This document shows positions 32,595 to 41,871 of a DNA stretch of 64,000 nt, in pieces. The translations under genes were made by a program, and so were the position numbers. The notes under the pieces were generated by a model. It was not told the DNA's origin, searched no databases, and saw nothing but the letters and a program-made list of their open reading frames with translations. Numbering within the stretch: the first letter of the stretch is position 1; each line of letters begins with the position of its first letter. The DNA comes from Schlegelella aquatica (lineage in GTDB: Bacteria; Pseudomonadota; Gammaproteobacteria; Burkholderiales; Burkholderiaceae_C), in NCBI RefSeq assembly GCF_026013905.1, contig NZ_CP110257.1, positions 1,984,001 through 2,048,000 of the forward strand, written 5' to 3'.

Positions 32595-33509
32595 ATGACC
32601 GAGAAGATCAGATGCGCCGTCATCGGCCCCGGCAACATCGGCACCGACCTGCTCGCCAAGCTGCAGCGCAGCCCGGTGCTGGAGCCGGTGTGGATGGTCG
32701 GCATCGACCCGGCTTCCGACGGCCTGAAGCGCGCCCGCGAGCTGGGCCTCAAGACCACGGCCGACGGCGTCGACGGCCTGGTGCCCCACCTGCGCGACGA
32801 CCGCGTGCAGATCGTCTTCGACGCCACCAGCGCCTACGTGCACGCCGAGAACTCGCGCAAAGTCAACGCGCTGGGCGCGCTGATGATCGACCTCACGCCC
32901 GCGGCGATCGGCCCGTACTGCGTGCCGCCCGTGAACCTGCGCGAGCACCTGGGCAAGCGCGAGATGAACGTCAACATGGTCACCTGCGGCGGCCAGGCCA
33001 CGATCCCCATCGTCGCGGCGGTCAGCCGCGTGCAGCCGGTGGCCTACGGCGAGATCGTCGCCACGGTCTCCAGCCGCTCGGTGGGGCCGGGCACGCGCAA
33101 GAACATCGACGAGTTCACCCGCACCACCGCCGGCGCGGTCGAGCAGGTCGGCGGCGCGAAGCAGGGCAAGGCCATCATCATCATCAACCCGGCCGAGCCA
33201 CCGCTGATCATGCGCGACACGGTGCACTGCCTGACCGAGGACGAGCCGGACCAGGAAGCCATCACGCGCTCGATCCACGAGATGATCCGCGAGGTGCAGC
33301 GCTACGTGCCGGGCTACCGGCTGGTCAACGGCCCGGTCTTCGACGGCAAGCGCGTCAGCGTCTTCCTCGAGGTCGAGGGCCTGGGCGACTACCTGCCGAA
33401 GTACGCCGGCAACCTGGACATCATGACCGCGGCCGCCGCCCGCACCGCCGAGATGTTCGCCGAGGAGATCCTCAAGGGCGAACTGGTGCTCGAACCCGTG
33501 GCCGCCTGA
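32595..33509 (+). CDS. dmpF: Acetaldehyde dehydrogenase (acylating)
   Basis: Converts channelled acetaldehyde, CoA and NAD to acetyl-CoA in complex with the aldolase DmpG. 304 residues with the Rossmann [10 protein letters not shown] at 11-20 and nucleophile C131 in [14 protein letters not shown] ribosome site before ATG 32595. Length and position before dmpG match the family. Confidence 0.97.
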   Translation: MTEKIRCAVIGPGNIGTDLLAKLQRSPVLEPVWMVGIDPASDGLKRARELGLKTTADGVDGLVPHLRDDRVQIVFDATSAYVHAENSRKVNALGALMIDLTPAAIGPYCVPPVNLREHLGKREMNVNMVTCGGQATIPIVAAVSRVQPVAYGEIVATVSSRSVGPGTRKNIDEFTRTTAGAVEQVGGAKQGKAIIIINPAEPPLIMRDTVHCLTEDEPDQEAITRSIHEMIREVQRYVPGYRLVNGPVFDGKRVSVFLEVEGLGDYLPKYAGNLDIMTAAAARTAEMFAEEILKGELVLEPVAA

Positions 33510-33522
33510 CGAGGAGCATCCC

Positions 33523-34563
33523 ATGACACTGACGAACCGGAGCATCACCCTCCACGACATGACGCTGCGCGACGGGATGCACCCCAAGCGCCACCAGATG
33601 ACGCTGGAGCAGATGAAGTCCATCGCCCAGGGCCTGGACGAGGCCGGCATCCCGCTGATCGAGGTCACGCACGGCGACGGCCTGGGCGGCGCCTCGGTCA
33701 ACTACGGCTTCCCCCGGCACCGCGACGAGGAGTACCTCGGCGCGGTGATCCCGCTGATGAAGCGCGCCAGGGTCAGCGCCCTGCTGCTGCCCGGCATCGG
33801 CACCGTGGACCACCTCAAGATGGCGCACGAGCTGGGCGTGTCCACGATCCGCGTGGCGACCCACTGCACCGAGGCCGACGTCTCCGAGCAGCACATCACG
33901 CTGGCGCGCAAGATGGACATGGACACGGTCGGCTTCCTGATGATGGCCCACATGGCCAACCCCGAGAAGCTGGTCGAGCAGGCGAAGCTGATGGAAAGCT
34001 ACGGCGCCAACTGCGTCTACGTGACCGACTCGGCCGGCCACCTGCTGCCCGACACCGTCAAGGCCCGGGTCGGCGCGGTGCGCGAGGCGCTCAGGCCCGA
34101 GACCGAGGTGGGCTTCCACGGCCACCACAACCTGGCCATGGGCGTGGCCAACTCGATCGCCGCGATCGAGGTCGGCGCCAGCCGCATCGACGCGGCGGCC
34201 GCAGGCCTGGGCGCGGGCGCGGGCAACACGCCGATGGAAGTGCTGGTCGCGGTGTGCTCGCTGATGGGCATCGAGACCGGCGTGGACGTGTTCAAGATCC
34301 AGGACGTGGCCGAGGACCTGGTCGTGCCCATCATGGACTTTCCGATCCGCATCGACCGCGACGCGCTGACGCTGGGCTATGCCGGCGTCTACGGGTCCTT
34401 CCTGCTGTTCGCCAAGCGCGCCGAGCAGAAGTACGGCGTGTCCGCGCGCGACATCCTGGTCGAGATGGGCCGCCGCGGCATGGTCGGCGGCCAGGAAGAC
34501 ATGATCGAGGACACCGCGCTGACGCTGGCGCGCCAGCGCGCCGAACGACGCCACGCCGCATGA
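33523..34563 (+). CDS. dmpG: 4-hydroxy-2-oxovalerate aldolase
   Basis: Mn-dependent class II aldolase splitting 4-hydroxy-2-oxovalerate into pyruvate and acetaldehyde, which tunnels to DmpF. 346 residues of the HMGL-like barrel: R16, D17 and H20 in LRDGMH, and the metal motif GHHNL. A C-terminal DmpG-type communication domain follows. Its TGA overlaps the next gene's ATG (ATGA). Confidence 0.97.
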   Translation: MTLTNRSITLHDMTLRDGMHPKRHQMTLEQMKSIAQGLDEAGIPLIEVTHGDGLGGASVNYGFPRHRDEEYLGAVIPLMKRARVSALLLPGIGTVDHLKMAHELGVSTIRVATHCTEADVSEQHITLARKMDMDTVGFLMMAHMANPEKLVEQAKLMESYGANCVYVTDSAGHLLPDTVKARVGAVREALRPETEVGFHGHHNLAMGVANSIAAIEVGASRIDAAAAGLGAGAGNTPMEVLVAVCSLMGIETGVDVFKIQDVAEDLVVPIMDFPIRIDRDALTLGYAGVYGSFLLFAKRAEQKYGVSARDILVEMGRRGMVGGQEDMIEDTALTLARQRAERRHAA

Positions 34564-35810
34564 AGCGCCGGCACCTGCTCACCGCCGCCGCGGCCTGGGC
34601 AGCCCTGCCGGCGGCATCGGCCCAGCCGGCCGGCGAGGACGCCACGCTGCGGGTGGCCCTGATCTCACCCACCACAGGGGCCCTGGCCGCCTTCGGGTTG
34701 ACCAACACCTACGTGCACGAACTGCTGGCCCCGCGCCTGGCCGCGGGGCTGGAGAGCCCCGGGCGCGGCCGGCGCATCGTCCGGCTGGAGCTGCACGACG
34801 CCGCCTCGTCGCCGGCCCGCGCCGGCGAGCTGGCCGCCTCGCTCGTGGCCAGCGGCGTGCACATGGTGCTGGCCTCCGGCACGCCGGAGACCTGCAATCC
34901 GGTCTCGGACGTCTGCGAGGCCGCGGGCGTGCCCTGCGTCACCACGGTGGCCCCGTGGCAGGCCTGGTTCCACGGCCGCAAGGGCCATCCGGACAAGGGC
35001 TTCCAGTGGACCTACCACTTCTTCGTCGGCCTGGAGGACTTCACCGACATCTACTCCAGCCTGCTCGCCCGTGCCGGCCTGGGCACGGTGGTCGGCGGCC
35101 TCTGGCCGGACGACATTGACGGCGGGGCCTTCCTCGAAGTGATGCCGCGTGCCTTCGCGCAGCGCGGCCTGACGCTGATGGACCCCGGCCGCGTGCGCCT
35201 GGCCGCGCCGGACTACACCGGCATCGCCACCCGCCTGCGCGACGCCCGCGTGAACATGGTCACCGGCGTGCTGCCCCCCCCGGTGGCGCAGGCCTTCTTC
35301 GAGGCGGCGCGCCAGGTGGGCTACCAGCCGCGCATGGCCACGATCGCGAAGGCCTTCCCCTTCCCGGACACGGTGGACCGCAGGAGCCTGCCGGGGCTGG
35401 CGCTGTGCAACGAGGTCTGGTGGTCGCCGGCCTGGCCGTTCCGCTCCGGCCTCACCGGCGAGACTTCGGCCCAGATCGTGCGCGAATACGAGCAGCGCAC
35501 CGGACGGCAATGGATCCAGACGCTGGGCTTCTCCCACGCGCTGGTGGACCTGGCAGCACAGGTGATCCAGCAGGCGGCCGAGCCGACCCGGCCCTCGCTG
35601 GGCCAGGCCCTGCGCCGCATCCAGGCCCGTACCGTGGTGGGCCCGCTCAGCTTCGCGGGGCGCATGCCCGCGCTCAACGTGTGCTCCACGCCGGCCGTGG
35701 GCGGCCAGTGGCTGAAGGACGAGCGGGGGCGCTGGGTGCTGCAGGTGGTGGACAACACCCGCTCGCCGTTCATCCCCGTCACCGCGAAGTTCGCCACCGT
35801 CCCGCTGTGA
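34560..35810 (+). CDS. Periplasmic substrate-binding protein (Leu/Ile/Val type), orphan
   Basis: 416 residues with an N-terminal signal peptide ([20 protein letters not shown], then AQP) that has a twin-Arg look. It continues as a type I periplasmic binding protein similar to branched-chain amino acid ABC receptors ([20 protein letters not shown], later [20 protein letters not shown]). No lipobox Cys. No permease or ATPase gene lies nearby, so it either borrows another LIV-type transporter or acts as a sensor receptor. ATGA overlap with dmpG makes it a true operon member. An aromatic ligand is inferred from context only. Confidence 0.85.
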   Translation: MKRRHLLTAAAAWAALPAASAQPAGEDATLRVALISPTTGALAAFGLTNTYVHELLAPRLAAGLESPGRGRRIVRLELHDAASSPARAGELAASLVASGVHMVLASGTPETCNPVSDVCEAAGVPCVTTVAPWQAWFHGRKGHPDKGFQWTYHFFVGLEDFTDIYSSLLARAGLGTVVGGLWPDDIDGGAFLEVMPRAFAQRGLTLMDPGRVRLAAPDYTGIATRLRDARVNMVTGVLPPPVAQAFFEAARQVGYQPRMATIAKAFPFPDTVDRRSLPGLALCNEVWWSPAWPFRSGLTGETSAQIVREYEQRTGRQWIQTLGFSHALVDLAAQVIQQAAEPTRPSLGQALRRIQARTVVGPLSFAGRMPALNVCSTPAVGGQWLKDERGRWVLQVVDNTRSPFIPVTAKFATVPL

Positions 35811-35845
35811 CGCCCCTTTCACCTTTTCCGACAGAGGACAACCCC

Positions 35846-36037
35846 ATGCCATTTGCACAGATCTACCTGATCGAAGGCCGCACCGAAGAACAGAAAAAGG
35901 CCGTCATCGAGAAGGTCACCCAGGCACTGGTCGAGGCCGTCGGCGCCCCGGTGGCGAACGTGCGTGTCTGGATCACCGAGGTGCCCAAGGAGAACTGGGG
36001 CATCGCCGGCGTCACGGCCAAGGAACTCGGCCGCTAG
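35846..36037 (+). CDS. dmpI: 4-oxalocrotonate tautomerase
   Basis: Isomerises 2-hydroxymuconate to 2-oxo-3-hexenedioate. 63 residues; after Met removal Pro1 is the catalytic base, with R11 and R39 at the canonical positions. Residue 50 is Trp instead of the Phe50 of the Pseudomonas enzyme (KENWGIAG). It is the last gene of the phenol operon and is followed at once by a hairpin at 36045. Confidence 0.95.
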   Translation: MPFAQIYLIEGRTEEQKKAVIEKVTQALVEAVGAPVANVRVWITEVPKENWGIAGVTAKELGR

Positions 36038-36044
36038 CCTGGCA

Positions 36045-36069
36045 CGGGAGCGCCTGTCGCTCCCGCTTC
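36045..36069 (+). terminator. Hairpin ending the phenol operon
   Basis: Eight-bp stem CGGGAGCG (36045-36052) with CGCTCCCG (36058-36065), five-base loop, eight bases after the dmpI stop. The following tail is only weakly U-rich (CTTCACG), so termination may be partial. Confidence 0.6.
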
Positions 36070-36170
36070 ACGCGTCTTTACACAGCCTTACCCGCCGTTT
36101 GCCGCCGCACGCAAGACGCAAAGGGTGGCGCTGCACACTGAAGCTGTCCCGTTCACCAAGGAGCAGCCTC

Positions 36171-36551
36171 ATGCAAGCACGCACCCTGATCGCCCTGGCC
36201 ACCCTGGCCCTCGGCCTGCAGGCCGGCCTGGCCCACGCCCAGCCGCGTGACCGCCACGCCCCTGCCCCCCGCGTCGAGCATCGCCATGGCCCCGTGCACG
36301 GCCATCCCGCTGCCCGCCCGGCCCACCCCCCGGTCGTCGTGGTCCAGCCCGTCCGCGTCGCGGCGCCGCGCCATCACTTCCACCGCGGTGCCCGGCTGCC
36401 CGTCGCCTACCGCCACCACGTGGTGCATGACTGGCGCGCCCACCGCCTGAGCGCCCCGCCACGTGGCCACCACTGGGTGCGCGTGGGCTCGGATTTCGTG
36501 CTGGTGGCCGCTGCGACCGGCATCATTGCCCACTTCGTGCTGGCTCACTGA
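36171..36551 (+). CDS. RcnB-family secreted protein, His-rich
   Basis: 126 residues: signal peptide (MQARTLIALATLALGLQAGL, then AHA), a 45-residue His/Pro/Arg-rich middle, then the RcnB pattern LSAPPRGHHWVRVGSDFVLV, ending in a hydrophobic segment. E. coli RcnB is a periplasmic protein affecting Ni/Co homeostasis. The ribosome site AAGGAG precedes ATG 36171. It is downstream of the phenol operon terminator and convergent with icd. Metal binding through the many His is plausible, not shown. Confidence 0.75.
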   Translation: MQARTLIALATLALGLQAGLAHAQPRDRHAPAPRVEHRHGPVHGHPAARPAHPPVVVVQPVRVAAPRHHFHRGARLPVAYRHHVVHDWRAHRLSAPPRGHHWVRVGSDFVLVAAATGIIAHFVLAH

Positions 36552-36603
36552 GCCGGGCACACGCCGCAAGGCCCCAGCTCGGCGCCATGCGCCAGCCAAG
36601 AAA

Positions 36604-36631
36604 AAACCCCGCTTCTCGCGAAGCGGGGTTT
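36604..36631. terminator. Bidirectional terminator between the RcnB-like gene and icd
   Basis: Perfect 12-bp stem AAACCCCGCTTC/GAAGCGGGGTTT with loop TCGC. The minus strand continues in six U, a strong end for icd; the plus strand ends in UUU for the RcnB-like gene. Confidence 0.9.
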
Positions 36632-36673
36632 CCATCTGGACCGGCCGGCCCGGCCGTGCCGGGCCGCGGCGGA

Positions 36674-37927
36674 TCACATGTTGTCGATCATCACCTGGCC
36701 GAAGCCCGAGCAGCTGACCTGGGTCGCGCCGTCCATCAGGCGGGCGAAGTCGTAGGTCACCTTCTTGCTCTGGATGGCCTTTTCCATCGAGCTGATGATC
36801 AGGTCGGCGGCTTCCTTCCAGCCCATGTGGCGCAGCATCATCTCGGCCGACAGGATCTCGGAACCGGGGTTCACGTAGTCCTTGCCGGCGTACTTCGGCG
36901 CCGTGCCGTGGGTGGCCTCGAACATCGCGACCGAGTCGGACAGGTTGGCGCCCGGGGCGATGCCGATGCCGCCGACCTGCGCGGCCAGCGCGTCGGAGAT
37001 GTAGTCGCCGTTCAGGTTCAGCGTCGCGATCACCGAGTACTCGGCCGGACGCAGCAGGATCTGCTGCAGGAACGCGTCAGCGATGGCGTCCTTGATGACG
37101 ATGTCCTTGCCGGTCTTCGGGTTGGTGAACTTGCACCACGGGCCGCCGTCGATCAGCTCGGCGCCGAACTCGCGCTGCGCCAGGGCATAGCCCCAGTCGC
37201 GGAACGCGCCTTCGGTGAACTTCATGATGTTGCCCTTGTGCACCAGCGTCACCGACGGCTTGTCGTTGTCGATGGCGTACTGGATGGCCTTGCGCACCAG
37301 GCGCTCGGTGCCTTCCTTGGAGACCGGCTTGATGCCGATGCCCGAGGTTTCCGGGAAGCGGATCTTCTTGACGCCGAACTCGTCCTGCAGGAACTTGATC
37401 AGCTTCTTGGCCTTGTCGCTCTGGTAGTCGAACTCGATGCCGGCGTAGATGTCTTCCGAGTTCTCGCGGAAGATCACCATGTCGACCTTCTCGGGCTCCT
37501 TGACCGGCGAGGGCACGCCCTTGAAGTAGCGCACCGGGCGCAGGCAGACGTACAGGTCCAGCTCCTGGCGCAGCGCGACGTTCAGCGAGCGGATGCCGCC
37601 ACCGACCGGGGTGGTCAGCGGGCCCTTGATCGAGACCACGTATTCGCGCACGGCATGCAGCGTCTCCTCGGGCAGCCACACGTCCGGGCCGTACACCTTG
37701 GTCGACTTCTCGCCGGCGTAGACCTCCATCCAGTGGATCTTGCGCTTGCCACCGTAGGACTTGGCCACCGCAGCGTCGACCACCTTGATCATCACGGGCG
37801 TGATGTCGAAGCCGGTGCCGTCCCCCTCGATGTACGGAATGATGGGATTGTCGGGAACGTTGAGCGAGAAGTCCGGGTTGACCGTGATCTTCTGGCCACC
37901 CTCGGGCACCTTGATGTGCTGGTACAT
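36674..37927 (-). CDS. icd: Isocitrate dehydrogenase, NADP-dependent
   Basis: TCA-cycle oxidation of isocitrate to 2-oxoglutarate. 417 residues, the E. coli-type dimeric enzyme: substrate loop [20 protein letters not shown] with the regulatory Ser region, catalytic Tyr in [13 protein letters not shown], metal Asp in NLNGDYISD, and coenzyme segment [17 protein letters not shown] at 37981-37986 (minus strand) 54 bases upstream is a possible -10. Transcription ends at the 36604 hairpin. Confidence 0.97.
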   Translation of the reverse strand: MYQHIKVPEGGQKITVNPDFSLNVPDNPIIPYIEGDGTGFDITPVMIKVVDAAVAKSYGGKRKIHWMEVYAGEKSTKVYGPDVWLPEETLHAVREYVVSIKGPLTTPVGGGIRSLNVALRQELDLYVCLRPVRYFKGVPSPVKEPEKVDMVIFRENSEDIYAGIEFDYQSDKAKKLIKFLQDEFGVKKIRFPETSGIGIKPVSKEGTERLVRKAIQYAIDNDKPSVTLVHKGNIMKFTEGAFRDWGYALAQREFGAELIDGGPWCKFTNPKTGKDIVIKDAIADAFLQQILLRPAEYSVIATLNLNGDYISDALAAQVGGIGIAPGANLSDSVAMFEATHGTAPKYAGKDYVNPGSEILSAEMMLRHMGWKEAADLIISSMEKAIQSKKVTYDFARLMDGATQVSCSGFGQVMIDNM

Positions 37928-38134
37928 GTGAGAAAGCTCCGCGGAACGTGGTTGGTATCGGGTTCTTGCGCGAACGAAAGATTCTAAGTCAGGGCGGCTT
38001 TCAGACGACTTTCACCACCCCTGCGGGAGACGGGGCTGGGCCGGCCCCTCGGGGGGTCAACCGTGAGGCGGCGCCCGCCTTTGCCCCACGTACCTGGAGG
38101 CGGTGGCGCGCCCAGGGGCGCCACCCGAGCCCGC

Positions 38135-38797
38135 TCAGCACACCCCGGCGGCCACCTTGGACCACACGCCATGGCCGAGGGCCCACGCGGACGAGGCGAG
38201 CAGGAAGCCCCCCGCCAGCCGCACGGCGAGGGTGCCCCCGCCCGCCCGGGCGCCGAAGCGCTGCCACAGCATGGGCCCGACCTGGAGGCCGAGCGCCGAA
38301 CCGAAGGCGAAGGCCGCCATCACCAGGGCCCCCTGCCCGGCTCCTGGGGCGAGTGCCGCCACCATCAGGGCGGAGTACAGAAGCCCGCACGGCAGCAGCA
38401 CCCACAGCAGCCCCGCCGCGAAGGGCACCTGCAGGCTGGACCAGCCGAGCGTGCGGTGGCGCATCTCCTGCCAGACGCGGTGAGCCAGACCTTCGAGCCA
38501 AGCCGGCTGACGACCGCGCCAGACCAGGGCGATCCCGAGCGCGAGCACGGCCACGTGAAACAGCGCCCAGAAGGGGCGCAGCCAGGCGCTGTGCTCGGCC
38601 CCCCACTGAAGGGCGCCAGCCGAGGTGGCCACCACGGCGCCCAGCGTGGCATAGCCGGCCAAACGGCCGAGCTGGAACGACAGCAGGCGCGGCCGGGTGC
38701 ACCCCACCCCGGCGGTCGCAGCGCCGCACATGGCCACGCAGTGAGGACTGCCGGCGAGCCCCATCAACAACGCGGTGAAGACGAGTCCCGAGACCAT
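38135..38797 (-). CDS. SafE/TauE-like (sulfite exporter family) membrane protein
   Basis: 220 residues with six or so hydrophobic segments and the N-terminal pattern GLAGSPHCVAMCGAAT, whose HC-x3-C is typical of the heavy-metal-transport-like SafE branch found with cbb3 oxidase genes. Its ATG overlaps the hemN stop by one base (TGATG), so it is coupled to heme synthesis. Copper or metal handling for oxidase assembly is an inference from gene context. Confidence 0.8.
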   Translation of the reverse strand: MVSGLVFTALLMGLAGSPHCVAMCGAATAGVGCTRPRLLSFQLGRLAGYATLGAVVATSAGALQWGAEHSAWLRPFWALFHVAVLALGIALVWRGRQPAWLEGLAHRVWQEMRHRTLGWSSLQVPFAAGLLWVLLPCGLLYSALMVAALAPGAGQGALVMAAFAFGSALGLQVGPMLWQRFGARAGGGTLAVRLAGGFLLASSAWALGHGVWSKVAAGVC

Positions 38798-40191
38798 CAG
38801 ATGATCTTGGAGAAGCGCTGGCGGCTGCGGTCGGCCTGGAGGTAGCGGTCGAACACCATCGCGATGCCACGCACGAAATACCACCCCATGGGCGTGACGC
38901 ACACGCCGTCGGGCTCGATCGTGACCAACCCCTCCTCGGCCAGCGCCGCCAGCCGTTCCAGTTCGGCGGCGAAGTAGCGGCGGAAGTCGATGAGATACGA
39001 GACCTCGATCGACTCGAACACCACGTGCCCCTGGCACATCAGCGCCATGATGACCGCACGGCGCACGAGGTCGTCCCTGTCGAGCGCGAGACCGCGCACC
39101 ACCGGGAAACGCCCCTGCGCGAGTGCATCATAGTACTCGGGCAGCGTCTTGGCATTTTGGCTGTAGGTGGCGCCGATGCGGCCGATGGCCGACACCCCCA
39201 GCCCGATCAGATCGCAGTCGGGCTGCGTGCTGTAGCCCTGGAAGTTGCGATGCAGCCGGCCCTGGCGCTTGGCCACGGCCAGCGCGTCGTCATGCAAGGC
39301 GAAGTGGTCCATGCCGATGTACGCATAGCCCCGGCCTAGGAAGCTGGCGATGGCCCCCGACAGCATCGAGATCCGGTCCTCAGCGCTCGGCAGCTCGCTG
39401 GCATCGATGCGGCGCTGAGGCTTGAAGCGCTCGGGCAGATGCGCATAGGCGTACAGCGCGATGCGGTCGGGACGCAGCTCGCCGACCTGCTCGAGCGTGC
39501 GGGCGAACGACGCCGGGGTCTGTCGCGGCAGTCCGTAGATCAGATCCACGTTGAGTGACTCGAAGCTCAGCTGGCGGGCGGCTGCCATCAGCTCGGCGAC
39601 GCTCTCGCGAGACTGGGCCCTGTGGACCGCCTTCTGAACCTGGGGGTCGAAGTCCTGCACACCGAAGCTCAGCCGGTTGAAGCCGAGCCGCGCGAGATGT
39701 GCAAGACGATCGGGAGTGACGGTGCGAGGATCGACCTCGATAGAGTACTCGCCGCCGGGAACGAGCCGGAAAGCCCGGCGCAGGCTGCCCATCACGCGCT
39801 CCAGTTCCGCATCGGATAGGAAGGTGGGCGTGCCGCCTCCGAAATGTAGCTGGGATACGGCCTGCGCGGAGCCGAGCACCTCGCGGTGCATCGCGATTTC
39901 GCGGTCGAGCGCGTCCAGGTACTCGCCGGCGCGCTCGTGGTGCTTCGTGATCACCTTGTTGCAGGCGCAGTAGTAGCACACCGACTCGCAGAACGGGATG
40001 TGGACGTAGATCGACAACGGAGCGTGCAGCCCCCCCACCCCGCTGGCGCGTTGCTCCAGTGCCTGACGGTAGTGCGACTCCGTGAAGGCCTCCACGAACC
40101 TGTCGGCCGTGGGATACGACGTATAGCGAGGGCCGGGCACATCGAAGCGGGCCAGCAACTCGCGATCGAGAGGAGGAAGGACGGTCTCCAT
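38797..40191 (-). CDS. hemN: Oxygen-independent coproporphyrinogen III dehydrogenase
   Basis: Radical-SAM enzyme that decarboxylates coproporphyrinogen III without oxygen, supplying heme under microaerobic growth. 464 residues; [4Fe-4S] ligands C68, C72 and C75 in CESVCYYC. Later HemN marks include GGGTPTFLSDAEL and NRLSFGVQDFDP. I start at ATG 40191 (METVLPPLDRELL); the longer in-frame start at 40305 would run across the FNR box. Divergent from fnr. Confidence 0.96.
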   Translation of the reverse strand: METVLPPLDRELLARFDVPGPRYTSYPTADRFVEAFTESHYRQALEQRASGVGGLHAPLSIYVHIPFCESVCYYCACNKVITKHHERAGEYLDALDREIAMHREVLGSAQAVSQLHFGGGTPTFLSDAELERVMGSLRRAFRLVPGGEYSIEVDPRTVTPDRLAHLARLGFNRLSFGVQDFDPQVQKAVHRAQSRESVAELMAAARQLSFESLNVDLIYGLPRQTPASFARTLEQVGELRPDRIALYAYAHLPERFKPQRRIDASELPSAEDRISMLSGAIASFLGRGYAYIGMDHFALHDDALAVAKRQGRLHRNFQGYSTQPDCDLIGLGVSAIGRIGATYSQNAKTLPEYYDALAQGRFPVVRGLALDRDDLVRRAVIMALMCQGHVVFESIEVSYLIDFRRYFAAELERLAALAEEGLVTIEPDGVCVTPMGWYFVRGIAMVFDRYLQADRSRQRFSKII

Positions 40192-40228
40192 GGTGGCTCC
40201 ACTGTGCCAAGGCAGAACTCCGGGGCGC

Positions 40229-40242
40229 TTGATCTGTCTCAA
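40229..40242. promoter_or_regulatory. FNR box between hemN and fnr
   Basis: TTGATCTGTCTCAA matches TTGAT-N4-ATCAA in nine of ten fixed positions. It lies 38-51 bases upstream of hemN and 157 upstream of fnr. The short distance to the hemN ATG leaves too little room for a class II start plus ribosome site, so it may repress or serve another start. Confidence 0.6.
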
Positions 40243-40281
40243 GGTCACGGTCGCTGCGACGCGAAAGAATCCCACCCGTAC

Positions 40282-40295
40282 TTGAGGATGATCAT
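40282..40295. promoter_or_regulatory. Second, weaker FNR-like site
   Basis: TTGAGGATGATCAT matches eight of ten fixed positions of the FNR consensus, 53 bp from the first box. It may help autoregulation of fnr or hemN control. Confidence 0.35.
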
Positions 40296-40398
40296 GCTGC
40301 TCCACCGTGCCCGCTCCCGCTCCACTGTGATCCGGTCCGCGAGGCAGGAGTCCGTATGGGACGCGGGGTCACCTCGGGAAAGCCACGGCCATCCGATA

Positions 40399-41148
40399 AT
40401 GGGTTCCACCGGAACTGCGAAGAAGATGATCAAACTCAACGAACTGAAGGTGGCCTGCTCCAGCTGCAATTTGCGGGAGCTGTGCTTGCCGGTGGGCCTG
40501 TCGCGCCCAGAGCTGGAAAAGCTCGACACGCTGGTTGCCACCCGCAGGGCGGTCAAGCGCGGTGAGGCGTTGTTCCACGCGGGCGATCCGTTCCAGTCCC
40601 TCTACGCCGTGCGCACCGGCTTCTTCAAGACCTGCATCTCCTCCGAGGACGGGCGGGATCAGGTGACCGGCTTCCAGATGGCCGGCGAGCTGCTGGGGCT
40701 GGACGCGATCAGCCAGGATCGCCACACCTGCGATGCGGTGGCCCTGGAAGACTCGCAGGTCTGCGTCATCCCCTACTCGCAGCTGGAGTCGCTTTCGCGT
40801 GAGTTCACCGAACTGCAGCACTCGTTCCACAAGATCATGAGTCGGGAGATCGTGCGCGACCACGGAGTGATGTTGCTCCTGGGCAGCATGCGCGCAGAAG
40901 AACGGCTTGCCGCCTTCCTGCTCAACCTGACGCAGCGCCTGCATGCGCGGGGCTTCTCTCCGTCTTCGCTGGTGCTGCGCATGACGCGCGAGGAGATCGG
41001 CAGCTATCTCGGCCTCAAGCTGGAGACGGTGAGCCGCACCTTCTCGAAGTTCCAGGACGAGGGGCTCCTGGAAGTCAAGCAGCGCCAGATTCGCATCTTG
41101 GACCAAGAAGGCCTGCAGAAGCTGGTCAACTCGGCCAACAACTGCTGA
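40399..41148 (+). CDS. fnr: FNR-type oxygen-sensing transcription regulator
   Basis: CRP/FNR-family regulator active as a dimer when its oxygen-labile [4Fe-4S] cluster is intact. From ATG 40399 it is 249 residues, with cluster ligands C20, C23, C29 and C122 at exactly the E. coli FNR numbers, which supports this start over ATG 40426. The recognition helix ends LETVSRTFSKF, the E--SR motif that reads TTGAT half sites. Sits among hemN and cbb3 genes, its usual targets, and is convergent with the cco cluster. Confidence 0.95.
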   Translation: MGSTGTAKKMIKLNELKVACSSCNLRELCLPVGLSRPELEKLDTLVATRRAVKRGEALFHAGDPFQSLYAVRTGFFKTCISSEDGRDQVTGFQMAGELLGLDAISQDRHTCDAVALEDSQVCVIPYSQLESLSREFTELQHSFHKIMSREIVRDHGVMLLLGSMRAEERLAAFLLNLTQRLHARGFSPSSLVLRMTREEIGSYLGLKLETVSRTFSKFQDEGLLEVKQRQIRILDQEGLQKLVNSANNC

Positions 41149-41218
41149 GCCTAGCCCTCGGGTGCGATGCGCTGCCGCCGCTGGCGGCGGGCCCGCCTTC
41201 TCGCTGACCCGCGGCTCT

Positions 41219-41518
41219 TCAGGACGCGGACCGGTGCTGCGGGCGCGGGCAAGCAGGAGGGCGCTGATCCGCCGTCAGAGGACAGCGGTTGACCTCGAAG
41301 GGCGAGCGCGCCAGCAAGGTCGTCAGCATGCTGGACAGCATCGTGGCCGCCCAGAAAAGGAAGAAGGCCAGGGTGTAGATCGCCATCGGCGACAACTCGA
41401 TCGCGCCGCCACCGAGCCAGTGCAGGTCACGCGGGTCGACGAAGGCGAACACCAACATCTCGATCAGGCCCGCCACCAGAAACGCGGGCCAGGCGATCCA
41501 CATCCACCGCTGCGCCAT
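41219..41518 (-). CDS. Small membrane protein at the end of the cbb3 cluster
   Basis: 99 residues starting MAQRWMWIAWPAFLVAGLIE at ATG 41518 with GGAG seven bases upstream. Two strong membrane spans (about 6-24 and 46-66) flank a loop VDPRDLHWLGGGAIELS. The C-terminal 25 residues are rich in Pro, Arg and Cys. Comparable two-span proteins are found near cbb3 genes in other betaproteobacteria, but I know no function. It lies 51 bases after the FixH-like gene. Confidence 0.7.
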   Translation of the reverse strand: MAQRWMWIAWPAFLVAGLIEMLVFAFVDPRDLHWLGGGAIELSPMAIYTLAFFLFWAATMLSSMLTTLLARSPFEVNRCPLTADQRPPACPRPQHRSAS

Positions 41519-41569
41519 CCATGCACTCCTTCGGCGGCGCATCGTCGCGCCGCCTGATCCTTTGAGGGC

Positions 41570-41857
41570 TCATCGCCCGGGCGTTCCACCCGTGGCCGCG
41601 TGGTTGCGGACCTCGAGCGCGGGGCGGACGGCCGGGGCTTCCGACGCCGCGGCCTGGCGCTCGGCCATGGTCTTGTTGATCTCCAGTCCACGACGGTAGT
41701 AGTCGGGATCGACCACCGGATCAGGACGCGACACCGCCAAGACGAGGGTCGCCACGCCGGCCAGGATGACGGCCGCAGGTCCGCCCACCACGAGCCACAT
41801 CATAGGTTCGCGCCACCATGCGCGGGGCTGGGTTTTGGAGGGTTCGAGGGTTTTCAT
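41570..41857 (-). CDS. ccoH: FixH/CcoH-like cbb3 assembly protein, short form
   Basis: 95 residues: cytoplasmic N-terminus, one membrane span (about 21-43, MWLVVGGPAAVILAGVATLV), then DPVVDPDYYRRGLEINKTMA, the hallmark of FixH proteins. Most FixH/CcoH are about 150 residues with a longer periplasmic domain; here that domain is nearly absent. Position directly after ccoG supports the call. In other bacteria CcoH stabilises the assembling CcoN-O-P complex. Confidence 0.8.
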   Translation of the reverse strand: MKTLEPSKTQPRAWWREPMMWLVVGGPAAVILAGVATLVLAVSRPDPVVDPDYYRRGLEINKTMAERQAAASEAPAVRPALEVRNHAATGGTPGR

Positions 41858-41871
41858 GGGGGCTCCTGCGT

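Noticed and set aside
18700..36600. Search for insertion sequences, integrases, tRNA targets or direct repeats bordering the phenol region
   Set aside because: None seen by eye, so no mobile element is annotated even though acquisition of the block is possible.
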